Part shown: positions 42,185-52,456 of the stretch, in pieces | Position numbering within the stretch: position 1 is the stretch's first letter | Layout of the letters: every line of letters begins with the position of its first letter | Source: Bacteroidota bacterium | GTDB taxonomy: Bacteria > Bacteroidota > Bacteroidia > 2-12-FULL-35-15 | NCBI GenBank assembly: GCA_025963775.1 | Contig: JAOQAD010000040.1 | Location: 248,001 to 312,000 of the forward strand | Length of the DNA: 64,000 nucleotides | Direction: 5' to 3' | Notes under the pieces: generated by a model | What the model was told of the DNA's origin: nothing | The model's input: the letters and a program-made list of their open reading frames with translations, nothing else | The model's database searches: none | Made by a program: the position numbers and the translations under genes

Positions 42185-43117
42185 TCAGTTATCTGCTAAA
42201 ATTTTCAGGCTGTTTATCTTATCAATTGCCAGCTGTGCTTTCAGCGCTTCCAGCCCATCAAACTTCACTTCATCTCTTAGACGTTCAATAAAATAAATGG
42301 TTGCATCCTCTTCGTAAATGTCGCGGTTAAAATCAAAGATGTTCACTTCAATGGTTTTGTGCTTTCCGTTTACGGTGGGATTGTTGCCGATGTTGAGCAT
42401 GCCGCCGTACAAGCGATTATCATGCCGCACTTTCACAGCATACACGCCATCTGCAGGCACTATCTTGAATTTGTCATCCACAAAAATATTTGCTGTCGGG
42501 TAGCCGATCTCTCTTCCTATTTTCTTTCCATCCACCACTCTGCCGGTAAGGCTGAAATCGTGGCCGAGATAGCTGGCAGCGGTTTTCACATCGCCACTGA
42601 GCAAAGCGTTGCGGATCTTGGTGGAACTGACCTCTATGGAATCGATGTCCTTTGCCGGGATCTCCTCCACTTCAAAGCCATACAGCGGGCCGTATTCCTT
42701 CAGGTGCTCGAAGGAACCTTCGCGGTTACGCCCGAAATGATGATTGTAACCGATCACGAGTCGTTTTGTTTTGATGTGGTTCACAAGAATATTCCTCACG
42801 AACTCCACCGAGGTAAGGCGTGAAAACTCCTTGGTGAAGGGATAAATGATCAGGTGGTCGATGCCATATTGCTCCAGCAGCCCGATCTTTTCCTGTTGGG
42901 TATTGATCAGCTTGAGGTCGTTATCGTCAGGGAACAGCACCATGCGGGGGTGCGGATAGAAGGTAAGCAGCACGGTTTCGCCATTTTCCTCCCTGGCAGC
43001 CTCTTTCAGGCGGGAGATGATCTTCTGATGCCCCAGGTGCACACCGTCGAATGTACCGGTTGTGACCACAGGGTTCTTCACATTCTTAAAATCAATAATA
43101 TCTGTGTAAACTTTCAA
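42185..43117 (-). CDS. ribF: Bifunctional riboflavin kinase/FAD synthetase
   Basis: 310 residues. The N-terminal FAD synthetase (nucleotidyltransferase) part has TTGTFDGVHLGHQKII, YNHHFGRNREG and STKIRNALLSG. The C-terminal riboflavin kinase part has GREIGYPTANIFV, YAVKVR, YGGMLNIGNNPTV and VNIFDFNRDIY. It makes FMN then FAD from riboflavin and ATP. Full length for the family. Divergent from the LTA-synthase-like gene by 82 bases. Confidence 0.96.
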   Translation of the reverse strand: MKVYTDIIDFKNVKNPVVTTGTFDGVHLGHQKIISRLKEAAREENGETVLLTFYPHPRMVLFPDDNDLKLINTQQEKIGLLEQYGIDHLIIYPFTKEFSRLTSVEFVRNILVNHIKTKRLVIGYNHHFGRNREGSFEHLKEYGPLYGFEVEEIPAKDIDSIEVSSTKIRNALLSGDVKTAASYLGHDFSLTGRVVDGKKIGREIGYPTANIFVDDKFKIVPADGVYAVKVRHDNRLYGGMLNIGNNPTVNGKHKTIEVNIFDFNRDIYEEDATIYFIERLRDEVKFDGLEALKAQLAIDKINSLKILADN

Positions 43118-43199
43118 TTGTGCAAGGGAAATTTTGATACGAATTTACTTATTTTATTAATGTTTCATACCTTCGCAGCTCATTTTAATTTAATCCTCC

Positions 43200-45083
43200 T
43201 TGAAAGCAATTTTCCGTCAGGCCCTGTTCCTGCTTTTGTTCTGGTTCGGAATTTTCTTTTTAAACCGCATTATTTTTTATTGCTGTGTAGGGCCTTTGCT
43301 GGGCGATGTGTCCTTTTCACTGATGCTTCGCTCGCTGTACCATTCGCTGCGGCTGGACATGTCGACAGTGGGCTATCTTACCGTATTCCCGCTTACGCTC
43401 TATTTCATCTATTTCCTGATCCGGAAAAAAGTGGTGCTTCACGTCATCGACACGTTCAATTACCTGGTCATTGTTGTGTACAACCTGATCGCTTTCGGCG
43501 AGATCTGCCTGTACCGGGAATGGAAGGCCAAGCTCAGTATGCAGGCGCTCGAGCATTTCACGCACCCCGATGAAGTGTTCAAATCCGCTTCCATCGGGCT
43601 CACACTTTTGTTCTTTTCGCTGAGCATTGTTTTCAGCTGGATCTACATCCGTTTTTACATAAGGAAAATCTCCTTCAAACCGTTTCATCCGGCCCCGGCC
43701 CTGCGTGAGCCTGTAAAAGGCCTGGCCTTAAAAGGGTTTGGCCTGCTGGTGCTTGTTGTCGGCTTTGCCATCATCAGCATCCGCGGAGGCTTGCAGGCGA
43801 TCCCGATCCAGAGCAGCGATGCGTATTTCTGCACCACCCCGATCGTGAACGATGCAGCGGTAAATCCATTCTGGAACCTGGTTTACAGCATTATGCAATA
43901 TGAAGGTAACCTGAAGGAAAATCCGTACAAGGACTTTCCGCAGGAAAAGGCAGATGCCATCGTAAAAAGCATGTTTGCAGTGCCGAAAGACACCACTTCC
44001 CAATTCTTAACGACTGAGCGCCCGAACATTGTATTCATCCTGCTTGAAAGCTGGAGCGCTTACACCATCAAGTCGTTCGGGGGCGATGATTATGCGCCCT
44101 TCATGGACAGCATCAGCAGGCAGGGCATCCGTTTTACAAAGCTGTACCCGGCGGGATATGTTTCCGACCAGGGCATCCCGGCGGTACTGAGCGGTTATCC
44201 CTGCAACTCGCGGATCGCGATCATCAACGACAATTCCAAATCCGTTCCGCTGCCCTGCATTAACCAGGACCTTAAGAAATACGGCTACCAGAGCGGGTTC
44301 ATCTTTGGCGGCGACCTTAATTACGGAAACATCCGCAGTTACATTTACAACAAAAAATTCGATGTGATCAAAGAAGAACGGGATTTTGAAAGCAGCATCC
44401 CGAGGGGTAAGCTGGGCATCCAGGACAAGGAGATGGCTGCTGAATACATCCGGCTGCTGAATGAGGCTAAAGCCCCTTTTGTGTATTCCTGGTTCACGCT
44501 TAGCTCACACATGCCTTATGATTTCCCGGGGGAGAAGAAACAGCTGGTAAAAACGGAGAATGAGTATGTGAATTCGATCACGTATTCCGATGCGGCCTTA
44601 AAGCAATTTTTTATCGAAGCAAAAAAGCAGTCCTGGTACAAAAACACGCTGTTTGTGCTTGTAGCAGACCACAGCCATGCCAGCCACAGGGAATTCAATG
44701 TGTACGATGCCGAGTACCACCGGATCCCGCTGGTGCTTTTCGGCGAGGTGATCGACACGGCTTACCGCGGAAAAGTGATCGACCAGGTGTATTCGCAGCT
44801 GGACATCACGTATTCGATCCTGAAACAGATGAAACTGCAGGAAGAAAGCAGGCAATATGTATGGAGCAAGAACATCTTTAACCCCTACAGCAAACATTTC
44901 GCGTTCTACTGCAGCTACAGCGGGGCAGGCTTTATTGGCGACCAGGGATTTGTGGGCTTCCAGCACGGGCTTAACGAGCTTATCTTTAACACCTTAGAAG
45001 GCAACAAAGCGCTTTCCGACAGCCTGACCCTTTCCGGCAAGGCATTTCAGCAGTCGGTTTACGAGGATTATCGCCTCAAATAA
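43200..45083 (+). CDS. LTA synthase-like sulfatase-family membrane protein
   Basis: 627 residues from a TTG start (TCCTCC just upstream is not a strong SD; no ATG fits the first helix). Five membrane helices occupy residues 1-210. The extracytoplasmic sulfatase-like domain follows: IVFILLESWSAYTIKSFGG (catalytic Thr), GIPAVLSGYP, HMPYDFPGEK and VADHSHASHREFN (metal ligands). The family transfers phosphoglycerol or phosphoethanolamine-type groups to envelope glycans or lipids; LtaS acts in Gram-positives, but Bacteroidota homologues are common and their product is unknown. Confidence 0.9.
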   Translation: MKAIFRQALFLLLFWFGIFFLNRIIFYCCVGPLLGDVSFSLMLRSLYHSLRLDMSTVGYLTVFPLTLYFIYFLIRKKVVLHVIDTFNYLVIVVYNLIAFGEICLYREWKAKLSMQALEHFTHPDEVFKSASIGLTLLFFSLSIVFSWIYIRFYIRKISFKPFHPAPALREPVKGLALKGFGLLVLVVGFAIISIRGGLQAIPIQSSDAYFCTTPIVNDAAVNPFWNLVYSIMQYEGNLKENPYKDFPQEKADAIVKSMFAVPKDTTSQFLTTERPNIVFILLESWSAYTIKSFGGDDYAPFMDSISRQGIRFTKLYPAGYVSDQGIPAVLSGYPCNSRIAIINDNSKSVPLPCINQDLKKYGYQSGFIFGGDLNYGNIRSYIYNKKFDVIKEERDFESSIPRGKLGIQDKEMAAEYIRLLNEAKAPFVYSWFTLSSHMPYDFPGEKKQLVKTENEYVNSITYSDAALKQFFIEAKKQSWYKNTLFVLVADHSHASHREFNVYDAEYHRIPLVLFGEVIDTAYRGKVIDQVYSQLDITYSILKQMKLQEESRQYVWSKNIFNPYSKHFAFYCSYSGAGFIGDQGFVGFQHGLNELIFNTLEGNKALSDSLTLSGKAFQQSVYEDYRLK

Positions 45084-45154
45084 AGCCTTTGTCCTAATTT
45101 TTATCAGTTTTCAACAGAAGGCAAAATTCCCTTCTTTAATAAAGTTTTAATTAT

Positions 45155-45162
45155 TACTTTTG
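45155..45162 (+). promoter_or_regulatory. -7 element upstream of atpD
   Basis: TACTTTTG matches TAnnTTTG, 41 bases upstream of the atpD ATG. A convincing -33 box is not seen. Confidence 0.4.
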
Positions 45163-45184
45163 CACTCGATTTTAAAAGTACTAA

Positions 45185-46708
<1,524 letters not shown>

Positions 46709-46768
46709 TTTGGATTGCTGATGTGCGGATGAATTGTTGTCCGCGGATCAAAATTAAAAACTGATAAC

Positions 46769-47008
46769 ATGTATCTTGAGATAATAACTCCTGAAAAAAA
46801 AGTATACAGCGGTGATGTGGAAGCAGTAAAGCTTCCGGGTGCTGATGGCTCGTTCGGAATCCTGAACAACCACGCTCCTATCATCGCCACCTTAAAAAAA
46901 GGAACTGTGAAGGTTACGGACAAAGCCAGCAAAGTGGAGAACTTTGAAATCAACGGCGGTGTTGTGGAAGTGCTGAATAATAAGATCACCGTTTTGGCTG
47001 AGGCATAA
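46769..47008 (+). CDS. atpC: F-type ATP synthase epsilon subunit, short form
   Basis: 79 residues: MYLEIITPEKKVYSGDV, LPGADGSFGILNNHAPIIATL and a final ILAEA-type beta strand. It carries only the N-terminal beta sandwich and lacks the C-terminal two-helix domain that inhibits ATP hydrolysis in E. coli. Short forms are common in Bacteroidota. It lies 60 bases after atpD. Confidence 0.95.
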   Translation: MYLEIITPEKKVYSGDVEAVKLPGADGSFGILNNHAPIIATLKKGTVKVTDKASKVENFEINGGVVEVLNNKITVLAEA

Positions 47009-47057
47009 TACCTCATCCCCAACCCCTTCAAAGGAGAAGGGAGTAAAAAAAATAAAG

Positions 47058-47091
47058 ATCCCGTTCTGTTTTACAGGACGGGATTTTTTTT
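47058..47091 (+). terminator. Intrinsic terminator after atpDC
   Basis: Stem ATCCCGTTCTG / CAGGACGGGAT with a short TTTTA loop and one mismatch, followed by T8, 50 bases after the atpC stop. Confidence 0.88.
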
Positions 47092-47306
47092 GCCCTGTCA
47101 TTTTACCACAGATTACACGGATTTCACAGATTGGACCCGCTCCCGCCGATCGATTGATCCTGATAAAAGTGTTGCACTGCTATCAACTAAACGTCCTTTT
47201 CCATCCAACTAAATGTCACAGAACACGAAAAGTGTCCATGATATTTCCTTTTTTAAGCTGCACTTTTGTTTCAGCAGAAGAAACATTCAAAACAAATAAA
47301 AGAACT

Positions 47307-47372
47307 ATCCGTAAAATTACCCATCATCCCCAATGGGTATTTTTACCCATGATTTAGCGGGATTTTACGGAT
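47307..47372. repeat. Compound inverted repeat at island edge
   Basis: Outer arms ATCCGTAAAAT and ATTTTACGGAT (11 bp) enclose an inner hairpin ATGGGT / ACCCAT (47332-47350). About 66 bases in total. Confidence 0.65.
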
Positions 47373-47492
47373 GGTGCGGGTTGTTTTATTGGGATACATT
47401 TGGGGACAGAAAACAGGATAAAAATTTTATTAGTAATTTTTTAAAAGCTGCATTTCACAATCTTCTAACTACATAAAATAAAACATTATAAA

Positions 47493-47954
47493 ATGAAAAT
47501 AATACCAGACTCAATTTTAATTGGCTTTCTTGGACTCGGAGGGTCTGAGATAATAATGCTGTTGTTAATATTTCTGATCACCCCTTTAATTCTTTTTCTT
47601 ATCACCCTTCAAAACACATTTACTGAAATAAGCTCCGAGAACCGACAAATGCCTCCCGGGCAAGTCTGGCTTCTATTAATCCCTCTATTTGGACTTATAT
47701 GGCAATTCATTGTCGTCAACCGATTAGCGGATTCATTGAAAGCGGAGTTTACTAAAAGGAACATCAGGATTGAAGAAGACAGACCCGGAAGCACTATCGG
47801 GATCGCCTATTGCATTCTGAACTGCTGTAGTATCATTCCCTACCTGGGCCCTTTGGCAGGCTTAGCTGGATTAATCTGCTGGATCATCTACTGGACAAAA
47901 ATAAATGGATACAAAAAAGAATTAAAGCAAACGTTCAATCCCTATATAAATTAA
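47493..47954 (+). CDS. Small four-helix membrane protein of unknown function
   Basis: 153 residues. Hydrophobic helices at about 8-37, 55-78 and 105-135 (IAYCILNCCSIIPYLGPLAGLAGLICWIIYW in sections), separated by a basic cytoplasmic loop (LKAEFTKRNIRIEEDRP). A PPGQVWLLLIPLFGLIWQF segment resembles DUF4328-type proteins, but I do not claim membership. No catalytic motif. It opens the AT-rich block and ends 24 bases before the TPR-SHOCT gene on the same strand. Confidence 0.7.
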   Translation: MKIIPDSILIGFLGLGGSEIIMLLLIFLITPLILFLITLQNTFTEISSENRQMPPGQVWLLLIPLFGLIWQFIVVNRLADSLKAEFTKRNIRIEEDRPGSTIGIAYCILNCCSIIPYLGPLAGLAGLICWIIYWTKINGYKKELKQTFNPYIN

Positions 47955-47978
47955 TAAATCACATTAAATTTCACTATT

Positions 47979-48758
47979 ATGAAAAAGGCTTTTGGTATTA
48001 TCTTTTTACTTCTTGGACTTGGAATGATCGCACTTGGAATAGCAGCCATAACAAACGTAGAAACCCGGAGAAGCTCCGTAGAAGGGTATTTTGGCTCCGA
48101 GTTCAGTGACAGTTACCGACGACACAACACAGAACAACAGATAGTCGGAACCGGACTTACGGTCGGAGGATTAATTTTCTTCATCCTCGGCATTGTCATG
48201 GTTGCAACGAAATCAAGCTCTCAAAGGAAAAAGGAAGCAGAACTGAATTCAATAAAAAAATGGTCAGAACACAATCATCAAACAGATCATTCTACCGATG
48301 CAAATACAGATAACATGACCCGGCAGGCCATCAGCCTGTATAATCAAAAAGATTATTACTCTGCCATTGTTATCTTACAGCGTGTATTGGTATTGAGCCC
48401 AACAAGCTATCAGACATATTATAATTTAGCATCCCTCTACTCCATTACTCAAAACCCTGAAGCGTTTAATGCATTATCAAAGGCTGTGGAATATGGCTAT
48501 CTGAATTTTGAGAAAATAAAAACACATCCGGACTTTGAATGGATGAGAAAACAAGCCGAGTACGAAGGATTTGTAAAGCAGGGATATAAGCTTAAGATCA
48601 AAGCAACCGAAACCCAACCTCATGCAACGCCTAAAACGTCTGTAATCAATAATGACATTTATGTACAGTTGGAAAAGCTTTCTGATCTAAAACAACGAGG
48701 TATTATTACTGAGGTAGAATTTGCAGAGCAGAAAAAAAAGCTGCTGGCGGCAATATAA
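47979..48758 (+). CDS. Two-helix membrane protein with TPR and C-terminal SHOCT domain
   Basis: 259 residues. Membrane helices at about 4-27 and 57-80 enclose a polar loop (RRSSVEGYFGSEFSDSYRRH). The cytoplasmic part has a Lys/Glu segment, TPR-like repeats at about 113-165 (AISLYNQKDYYSAIVILQRV, YYNLASLYSIT) and a C-terminal SHOCT module (LEKLSDLKQRGIITEVEF) at 228-259. SHOCT is a short helical module at the ends of membrane and stress proteins. The TPR-SHOCT part is about 50 percent alike by eye to the protein at 49273. Its role is unknown. Confidence 0.8.
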   Translation: MKKAFGIIFLLLGLGMIALGIAAITNVETRRSSVEGYFGSEFSDSYRRHNTEQQIVGTGLTVGGLIFFILGIVMVATKSSSQRKKEAELNSIKKWSEHNHQTDHSTDANTDNMTRQAISLYNQKDYYSAIVILQRVLVLSPTSYQTYYNLASLYSITQNPEAFNALSKAVEYGYLNFEKIKTHPDFEWMRKQAEYEGFVKQGYKLKIKATETQPHATPKTSVINNDIYVQLEKLSDLKQRGIITEVEFAEQKKKLLAAI

Positions 48759-48808
48759 CATCTAATGATTTCAAATTAATATTCAAAAAATACTCCTAAT
48801 CAAAAAAC

Positions 48809-49225
48809 ATGAAACAGGTCTTTCTATTTTTAACACTCCTGATCGGAACATTCGCCTGCAACAACAATAATGGCAGCAGCACTCTTAATAGCAGTTACCA
48901 GGAAAAAGTACAGTCAGTTGAAGAAATCGAACGTTCTCAGCCTACCAGTTTTTTGACCGCAACAGGAACTTATAATCAAAACTTCTGGGGCACTAAAATT
49001 AAGGTTCATGGAATTATCAAAAACACTGCTACGGTTGCCACATATAAAGATGCAGTAGTTAAAGTCACCTATTACAGCAAAACAAATACAGTATTAGGCA
49101 ACAACAGCTATACGATCTATGATTTTTTCCCACCTCACTCCGAGAAAAATTTCGAATTAAAAATTGAAAACTATCAAAATGTAAGTACAATAGGATGGGA
49201 TGTAATGTCGGCGCTACCGAATTAA
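48809..49225 (+). CDS. Lipoprotein with FxLYD-like beta domain
   Basis: 138 residues. Lipobox GTFACN (Cys17). The mature part has a beta sandwich pattern: ATGTYNQNFWGTKIKVHGIIKN, YKDAVVKVTYYSKTN and SEKNFELKIENY. This resembles FxLYD-type domains that modulate envelope proteins, but the match is weak. It lies between the two TPR-SHOCT genes (50 and 47 bases), so likely co-transcribed and part of the same membrane system. Confidence 0.72.
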   Translation: MKQVFLFLTLLIGTFACNNNNGSSTLNSSYQEKVQSVEEIERSQPTSFLTATGTYNQNFWGTKIKVHGIIKNTATVATYKDAVVKVTYYSKTNTVLGNNSYTIYDFFPPHSEKNFELKIENYQNVSTIGWDVMSALPN

Positions 49226-49272
49226 GACATTATCGTAACTGCTGTACAAACAATTTAACAAATAACAAAACA

Positions 49273-49989
49273 ATGAAAAACAAAGGAACTTCTGCATTGC
49301 TTGCCTTCTTTTTAGGCGGGCTCGGCATTCATCAATTTTATTTAGGGCAAAGTACCAAAGGGATCTTTTATCTGCTTTTTTGCTGGACGTTTATTCCATC
49401 TTTTATTGCATTAATTGACTTTATTATACTTTTATCCATGAGTGATGATACTTTTAACCTGAGATATAACACTCCCGGAAACATTCAAATAAATGTAAAT
49501 ACGGGAAGCAATAACCAATACAGGAACTCAACGGTTAATAATACAGATGCTGTTATAGGCGAATTGACAAATAAAGCCATCGCTCTTTATAACACCCAGG
49601 ATTATGATGCTGCATTAACTTTACTTAAAAGGGCTGTTTCGTTACAGCCTTACAATGGCAAGCTCTATTTTAATCTTGCCTGCATATATAGTATAAAACG
49701 CGATCTTAACAATTGCCTAAGCAGCCTGCAATCAGCTATTGAAAATGGTTATTCTGATTTTAATAAAATAAACACTTATGTAAACCTCGCATGGATACGA
49801 AATCAGGAACAATATAAAACATTTGTAAAAAACGGTTACCACGTCGATCTAAACGAAACAATACAAAATAAAGCCTCTTCAAAATTAGATATAGATCAAT
49901 TGGAAAAGCTTTCTGACTTAAAGAAAAGAGGCATCATAACAGAGGAAGAATTCACTGAACAGAAAAAGAGGCTGTTGGCCTCAACATAA
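49273..49989 (+). CDS. TM2-domain membrane protein with TPR and C-terminal SHOCT domain
   Basis: 238 residues from ATG 49273; an upstream frame to 49195 overlaps the lipoprotein and was dropped. Residues about 6-55 are a TM2 domain (LLAFFLGGLGIHQFYLGQ, then ALIDFIILL). An Asn/Thr-rich linker follows. TPR-like repeats at about 93-150 (AIALYNTQDYDAALTLLKRA, YFNLACIYSI) and SHOCT at 207-238 (LEKLSDLKKRGIITEEEF) match the protein at 47979 closely. The two differ only in the membrane module. Confidence 0.82.
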   Translation: MKNKGTSALLAFFLGGLGIHQFYLGQSTKGIFYLLFCWTFIPSFIALIDFIILLSMSDDTFNLRYNTPGNIQINVNTGSNNQYRNSTVNNTDAVIGELTNKAIALYNTQDYDAALTLLKRAVSLQPYNGKLYFNLACIYSIKRDLNNCLSSLQSAIENGYSDFNKINTYVNLAWIRNQEQYKTFVKNGYHVDLNETIQNKASSKLDIDQLEKLSDLKKRGIITEEEFTEQKKRLLAST

Positions 49990-50012
49990 GCCTTAATTGA
50001 ATAAACACCACA

Positions 50013-50699
50013 ATGCCCCTGAAAACTTCTGAAACCAAACTTGGATACTTAAATATTCTTGTCCTTATTTTATCCATTTATGTTTTAGGTGCACTGCTCG
50101 TCGACAGTGTTTTTAAACTTCCTCCTGAGGTTTCCAAGGTTCTTAACCTCACTGACAATCTCATCTGCATTGTTTTCTTTATTGATTTTTGCGTTCGCCT
50201 TTTCCAGGCGGAAAACAAACTAAAATTCATGCGATGGGGATGGATCGATTTAATATCAAGCATTCCAACAGTTGATTTTTTAAGGGCGGGAAGAGCCTTA
50301 CGATTGATCCGTTTACTGCGTGTGATAAGAGCATTCCGTTCCACAAAAAATTTAATAAATCATATCTTCCGAAATAGGGCCGCAGGAGCTTTTACATCTG
50401 TTTCAATTATCGCTATATTACTTATTATTTTTTCCGCTATTGCAATTTTGCAGGTTGAAGATGATCCCAATAGCAATATAAAGACCGCGGAGGATGCGAT
50501 CTGGTGGGCTTATGTAACTATTACCACGGTTGGTTATGGCGACAAGTTTCCTGTAACTTCAGAAGGACGTTTGATTGCTGCTGTTCTCATGACTGCCGGT
50601 GTTGGACTCTTTGGAACATTCACCGGATTTGTGGCATCCTGGTTTGTTGCAGATAAAAGAGAAACCCAGGATAAGGGAATTGATGATATTGACCGTTAA
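50013..50699 (+). CDS. Voltage-sensor-type potassium channel
   Basis: 228 residues, six membrane helices. S4-like positive helix RAGRALRLIRLLRVIRAF (Arg about every third residue), pore with selectivity filter TTVGYGDKFP and a final helix before a short charged tail. It should conduct potassium and respond to voltage or a related stimulus. It has no cytoplasmic RCK domain. It starts 23 bases after the TM2-TPR-SHOCT gene, so the block may form a membrane system coupled to ion flow. Confidence 0.92.
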   Translation: MPLKTSETKLGYLNILVLILSIYVLGALLVDSVFKLPPEVSKVLNLTDNLICIVFFIDFCVRLFQAENKLKFMRWGWIDLISSIPTVDFLRAGRALRLIRLLRVIRAFRSTKNLINHIFRNRAAGAFTSVSIIAILLIIFSAIAILQVEDDPNSNIKTAEDAIWWAYVTITTVGYGDKFPVTSEGRLIAAVLMTAGVGLFGTFTGFVASWFVADKRETQDKGIDDIDR

Positions 50700-50756
50700 T
50701 GAAGCCGCAGTCTCTGGCAACATATTTTCATTCCTTCTTTTAACTAATTTTGTTAA

Positions 50757-51665
50757 ATGAAGAACAATTCCCACTTCGACATCATCATCATCGGCGGAAG
50801 CTATGCAGGGCTCTCTGCAGCAATGGCACTTGGCCGTGCTTCACGAAAGGTACTTGTGATCGACAGTGGCAACCCCTGTAATAAACGGGCACCGCGTGCG
50901 CATAATTTCCTCACATGGGATGGTATGCCTCCGGACGGGATCCGGAATAAAGCAAAAGAACAGGTAAAAAAATACAGCAGCGTTACTTTCCTTGATGGTA
51001 TTGCCAGCGATGCTTCAACAACAAAGGACGGCTTTGAAATAACAACAGAAAAAGGAGAACGGTTCAGTGCGAAAAAACTGCTCTTCGCTACCGGCATAGA
51101 AGACCTTCTGCCGGAAATCCCCGGATTGGCAGAATGCTGGGGAATCTCGATCCTGCATTGTCCGTATTGCCATGGTTATGAAGTAAAAGGGAAAACAACC
51201 GCAGTGCTTGCCAATGAGATCCAGGCGTATGACCTGTGCATGGTGCTTACACAGTGGACAAAAGAGATCATGCTGCTGACCAACGGAAGATCGGCATTGA
51301 CAGAAGAGCAGGTCAATAAATTCAAACAGCACAGGATCCACATCACTGAAACAGAAATAGAACGGGTGGAGCATCACAACGGACAGATGCAGGCCATTCA
51401 TTTTAAAGATGGCAGCAAACTGAACGTTTCCGTAATGTATGCAAAGCCAGGCTTCAGGCAACAATGCACACTCCCCGAAAAACTGGGTTGCAAAATGACA
51501 AAAGGAGGACACATTGAAGTGGATAAATGTAAAAAAACTTCCGTTCACGGAATTTATGCAGCGGGCGACAATTCAAGCCAGTCGAGGATCATCTCTATGT
51601 CGGTAGCGGCAGGCAGCGTTGCCGGCATGATGCTGAACGGGGAGCTGAGCTCCGAAAGCTTTTAG
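50757..51665 (+). CDS. Thioredoxin reductase-like FAD/NAD(P) oxidoreductase
   Basis: 302 residues. FAD-binding IIIIGGSYAGLSAAMALGRA, redox pair CPYC in ILHCPYCHGYEVKG (residues about 138-141), second nucleotide site (VLANEIQAYDLCM, degenerate GxGxxG) and AAGDNSSQSRI near the end. It matches the short TrxR-like group, which often lacks normal NADPH binding. The substrate is unknown. The second Rossmann motif is weak, so the NADPH use is not certain. Confidence 0.88.
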   Translation: MKNNSHFDIIIIGGSYAGLSAAMALGRASRKVLVIDSGNPCNKRAPRAHNFLTWDGMPPDGIRNKAKEQVKKYSSVTFLDGIASDASTTKDGFEITTEKGERFSAKKLLFATGIEDLLPEIPGLAECWGISILHCPYCHGYEVKGKTTAVLANEIQAYDLCMVLTQWTKEIMLLTNGRSALTEEQVNKFKQHRIHITETEIERVEHHNGQMQAIHFKDGSKLNVSVMYAKPGFRQQCTLPEKLGCKMTKGGHIEVDKCKKTSVHGIYAAGDNSSQSRIISMSVAAGSVAGMMLNGELSSESF

Positions 51666-51725
51666 CGTAGCTTACTTTGTCCTTTATCCTTATCTTAGCC
51701 CTCCTAAACACAGATAAGGCATTCC

Positions 51726-52451
51726 ATGAGATCCATTGCTGCAGCACTCCTGCTTTTAATCCCCTTCCTGCTTTCCGCACAGGAAACCATCACATTTCCT
51801 TCGAAGGACGGCCTCACGATCACTGCAGATGAATACATCACCAATGATACGCTTCCGTATATGATCCTCTGTCACCAGGCCGGGTACAGCCGCGGGGAAT
51901 ATATGAGCACAGCGGCCCGCTTTCAGAAATTCGGGTACAATTGCCTGGCCATTGATGCCCGCTCCGGGAAGGAAGTGAACGGGATAAAAAATGAAACGGC
52001 AGCGCTTGCTGAGAAAAAGAAAAAGGGAGTGGCTTATCTCGATGCGGAACAGGATATCCTTGCCGCGATCGATTACATTTATAAAAAGACAACTAAAAAA
52101 GTGATCCTTGTCGGAAGCTCCTACAGTGCTTCACTTGTATTGAAGATAGCTGCAGCGAATGATAAAGTAAAGGCTGTGATTGCATTCAGCCCGGGTGAAT
52201 ATTTCGGCGATAAGCTGAACCTGAAGCAGGTAATTAAAACGCTTGACAAGCCGGTGTTTGCCACCTCATCAAAAGCAGAAGCGGCAGACCTTGCAGCTTT
52301 AATGAAAGAAGTAAAGTCGCAGAACAAAACGCAGTTCACACCTTCTAATCCCGGCGACCATGGCTCAAAAGCGCTGTGGAAGGAAACAAACCCGAACTAT
52401 CATGAATACTGGATGGCGCTGCTGATGTTTATGAGAGGGATCAACTCATAA
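51726..52451 (+). CDS. Exported alpha/beta hydrolase
   Basis: 241 residues, signal peptide at 1-18 (FLLSAQE). Dienelactone-hydrolase-like: MILCHQAGYSRGEY (oxyanion side), nucleophile VGSSYSAS, and a C-terminal DHGSKALW with the catalytic His. It acts in the periplasm or outside; the substrate is unknown. Its own transcript; the next gene is convergent (5-base gap). Confidence 0.85.
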   Translation: MRSIAAALLLLIPFLLSAQETITFPSKDGLTITADEYITNDTLPYMILCHQAGYSRGEYMSTAARFQKFGYNCLAIDARSGKEVNGIKNETAALAEKKKKGVAYLDAEQDILAAIDYIYKKTTKKVILVGSSYSASLVLKIAAANDKVKAVIAFSPGEYFGDKLNLKQVIKTLDKPVFATSSKAEAADLAALMKEVKSQNKTQFTPSNPGDHGSKALWKETNPNYHEYWMALLMFMRGINS

Positions 52452-52456
52452 CATTC

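Larger units (their letters stand above)
47009..47492. other. 484-base intergenic region with repeats
   Basis: No credible gene is seen. Besides the atpDC terminator it holds a CCTTCAAAGGAGAAGG hairpin-like stretch (47024-47040), a repeated-type ACAGATTACACGGATTTCACAG string (47108-47129), and a compound inverted repeat with ATCCGTAAAAT at 47307-47317 and its complement at 47362-47372 that encloses ATGGGT-ATTTTT-ACCCAT. These look like dispersed intergenic elements at the left edge of the AT-rich gene block. Confidence 0.6.

Noticed and set aside
42854-43573. 239-codon plus-strand frame spanning the ribF/LTA-synthase junction
   Set aside because: It overlaps two well-supported genes and has no domain.
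47154-47357. 67-codon frame in the intergenic region after atpC
   Set aside because: It covers inverted repeats and has no conserved features or ribosome-binding context.
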